9,336 bases of DNA from Ignavibacteria bacterium (GTDB taxonomy: Bacteria > Bacteroidota > Ignavibacteria > UBA10030 > UBA6906). A model generated the notes under the pieces. It did no database searches and was not told the DNA's origin. It was given only the letters and a program-made list of their open reading frames with translations. A program made the position numbers and the translations under genes. Positions within the stretch are counted from its first letter, which is position 1. Every line of letters begins with the position of its first letter. Location: contig JAOUDE010000089.1 of the NCBI GenBank assembly GCA_029859455.1, positions 1-9,336 of the forward strand, written 5' to 3'. Shown here one piece after another: positions 7,651 through 9,336 of this stretch.

Positions 7651-9336
7651 ATGAACTATCTCTCATATCTCTGCCTCCTGACACTCCTTGTCGTCCCCTT
7701 TTCCTATTCACAGCATGACATCCGAACGCCGGAGTACCCTGACGATCCGTATGTCCCGGTAGAAACAGATAATCGTGAACGCACGCCTGCTTACCGGGTC
7801 TCCACCCCCGGCTACTTCTTCACCCAGGTGAACATCGACAGCAACGGGATGAACATCGTCGGAGATGCCGCCAACGAACCGTCGATCGCGGTCGACCCGA
7901 ACGACAATACCAGAATCGCCATCGGATGGAGACAATTCGACACGATCACGAACAACTTCCGGCAGGCAGGGAACGGCTATACCACTGACGGCGGACTCTC
8001 CTGGAACTACAACGATGTGATCGAGCGGGGGATCTTCCGTTCTGACCCGGTGCTCGACTCGGATGCGGATGGCAACTTCTATTATAATAGCCTCACAACA
8101 CAGGGGCCTGATTTTGTCTGCGACGTTTTCAAGTCGACCGATGGCGGGGCGACCTGGGACGACAAGACGTTCGCCTGGGGTGGGGACAAGCAGTGGATGG
8201 CAATCGACAAAACAGGTGGAATTGGTAACGGGAACATCTACTCCAACTGGACAAGCTTTTTCTCGAGTTGTCCTCCCGGTAATTTCACGCGATCGCCCGA
8301 CAACGGTGTCACCTATGACAACTGTGTGGAAGTCCCGAGTATTCCATACTGGGGAACGCTGAGTGTCGGGGCAAACGGGAATCTCTTCTTCGGCGGCTTC
8401 GATCTTTCCACTGATGACTTTCAGGTGGTCCGCTCAACGACGGCTCAGGATCCGGGGAATACACCGGTTACATGGGACGACGATGTTCAGGTCGACCTTG
8501 GGGGGCAGGTGGCCGGGAACCAGGGGAACTCGAGTCCGAACCCGGGCGGTATCCTCGGCCAGGTCTGGGTTGCAACAGACCATTCATCCGGCCCCACCGC
8601 AGGCAATGTCTATCTGCTCTGTGCCGCCGAGCCTGACACCGGACCCGATCCGCTCGACGTCATGTTTTCTCGCAGCACGGATGACGGCCTTACCTGGAGT
8701 GCTCCGATCCGGGTCTACGAGGATCCGGACAATGAATGGCAGTGGATGGGAACATTCTCGGTTGCACCGAACGGCAGGATCGATGTCATCTGGCTCGATA
8801 CGCGGGACAACCCGGGTACAGTCCTTTCGTCTCTGTATTACTCCAACTCGATCGACGGTGGCGTCTCCTGGTCGCCGCCCGAGCGGATCTCTGACGAGTT
8901 CGACCCCCATGTCGGCTGGCCGAACCAGAACAAGATGGGCGATTATTTCGACATGGTTTCCGATGACGAGGGCGCACACCTCGCCTGGGCTGCGACGTTC
9001 AACGGTGAGCAGGATGTGTATTATGCACGGATTCTTGCGGAGGCATTTATTCCGGAAGCCCCGCTGCTTTCACAGCCGGCAAACGGAGCGACACTGCAGC
9101 CGGTCTCCCTTGCGCTGATCTGGGAGCCGGCCATCGGCGCGACCGGTTACCATGCCCAGCTCGATGCCGACGGGAGTTTCACAGCTCCTGTTGCAGAAGA
9201 TTCGACACTCACAGGCCGGTTCATGGATGTTTCCGGACTCTCGGCCGGGAGCACGTACTACTGGCGCGTCCGGTCATCGAGCAGCGCAGGGTTCGGGGCG
9301 TGGTCGGATGCCTGGATTTTCACCACAGGTGACAAC
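7651..9336 (+). CDS. Secreted Asp-box propeller protein with FN3-like domain, tandem paralogue (3' end outside window)
   Basis: The frame stays open for 562 codons to the right edge, so the protein is incomplete. The ATG at 7651 is the first after an in-frame TAA at 7636-7638. There is no good Shine-Dalgarno sequence, only GGAA at 7641. A Sec signal peptide covers about residues 1-21 (cleavage near SYSQ). From about residue 50 to 465 it closely parallels the gene at 5779-7473. Shared blocks include FFTQVN, DSNGMNIVGDAANEPSIAVD and GWPNQNKMGDYFDMVS. Four Asp-box positions also correspond: TTDGGLSW (111), STDGGATW (162), STDDGLTW (342) and the weaker SIDGGVSW (400). The same four cysteine positions are kept. 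Where the paralogue enters its T9SS sorting domain, this one goes into a fibronectin-III-like domain from 9052 (PEAPLLSQPANGA, then TYYWRVRS). A sorting domain probably follows beyond the window. No FRIP motif is present, so enzymatic activity is not supported. Confidence 0.88.
   Translation, partial: MNYLSYLCLLTLLVVPFSYSQHDIRTPEYPDDPYVPVETDNRERTPAYRVSTPGYFFTQVNIDSNGMNIVGDAANEPSIAVDPNDNTRIAIGWRQFDTITNNFRQAGNGYTTDGGLSWNYNDVIERGIFRSDPVLDSDADGNFYYNSLTTQGPDFVCDVFKSTDGGATWDDKTFAWGGDKQWMAIDKTGGIGNGNIYSNWTSFFSSCPPGNFTRSPDNGVTYDNCVEVPSIPYWGTLSVGANGNLFFGGFDLSTDDFQVVRSTTAQDPGNTPVTWDDDVQVDLGGQVAGNQGNSSPNPGGILGQVWVATDHSSGPTAGNVYLLCAAEPDTGPDPLDVMFSRSTDDGLTWSAPIRVYEDPDNEWQWMGTFSVAPNGRIDVIWLDTRDNPGTVLSSLYYSNSIDGGVSWSPPERISDEFDPHVGWPNQNKMGDYFDMVSDDEGAHLAWAATFNGEQDVYYARILAEAFIPEAPLLSQPANGATLQPVSLALIWEPAIGATGYHAQLDADGSFTAPVAEDSTLTGRFMDVSGLSAGSTYYWRVRSSSSAGFGAWSDAWIFTTGDN

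Noticed and set aside
8363..9118. A 251-codon open frame in the +2 phase
   Set aside because: It lies wholly inside the 7651-9336 gene in another phase. Its translation is Arg/Ser-rich with no domain, whereas the overlapping frame matches the upstream paralogue throughout.

Overview
The window looks like a stretch of a Bacteroidota-type chromosome. It is more likely Rhodothermota, Ignavibacteria, Balneolota or a related environmental lineage than a gut Bacteroides. The evidence is two proteins ending in the type IX secretion (T9SS) type A sorting domain, both in the 'QN(Y/S)PNPFNP' form common in those lineages, and a one-protein hybrid two-component system. By eye the base composition is moderately GC-rich. 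Two of the four genes have clear Shine-Dalgarno sequences. The lineage is an inference from protein style, not from a marker gene.

Layout: all four genes are on the + strand. (1) 2-3691: a membrane hybrid sensor kinase/response regulator with an AraC-type DNA-binding end. Its start lies left of the window. (2) 3859-5532: a secreted protein with seven HAF-type repeats (probably one beta-propeller), an Ig-like domain and a T9SS sorting tail, followed by a convincing terminator. (3) 5779-7473: a secreted protein with four sialidase-type Asp boxes and a T9SS tail, preceded by a possible promoter and a leader with two hairpins. (4) 7651 to the right edge: a close tandem paralogue of gene 3. It lacks the sorting tail at the equivalent position, continues into a fibronectin-III-like domain and runs off the window without a stop. 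Genes 3 and 4 are separated by 177 bases holding two inverted copies of a short ATTGC...GCAAT palindromic element.

How they may work together: genes 2-4 probably encode exported, surface-attached or released beta-propeller proteins, with Sec signal peptides and T9SS tails seen on 2 and 3. The kinase would sense something in the periplasm and control transcription directly. Whether it controls the three downstream genes cannot be read from the sequence, since each has its own intergenic gap. No RNA genes, CRISPR arrays, transposases or phage genes were seen. No intergenic stretch exceeds 300 bases. The most notable points are the tandem duplication with a changed C-terminal architecture, the palindromic repeat pair between the copies, and the structured leader of gene 3.
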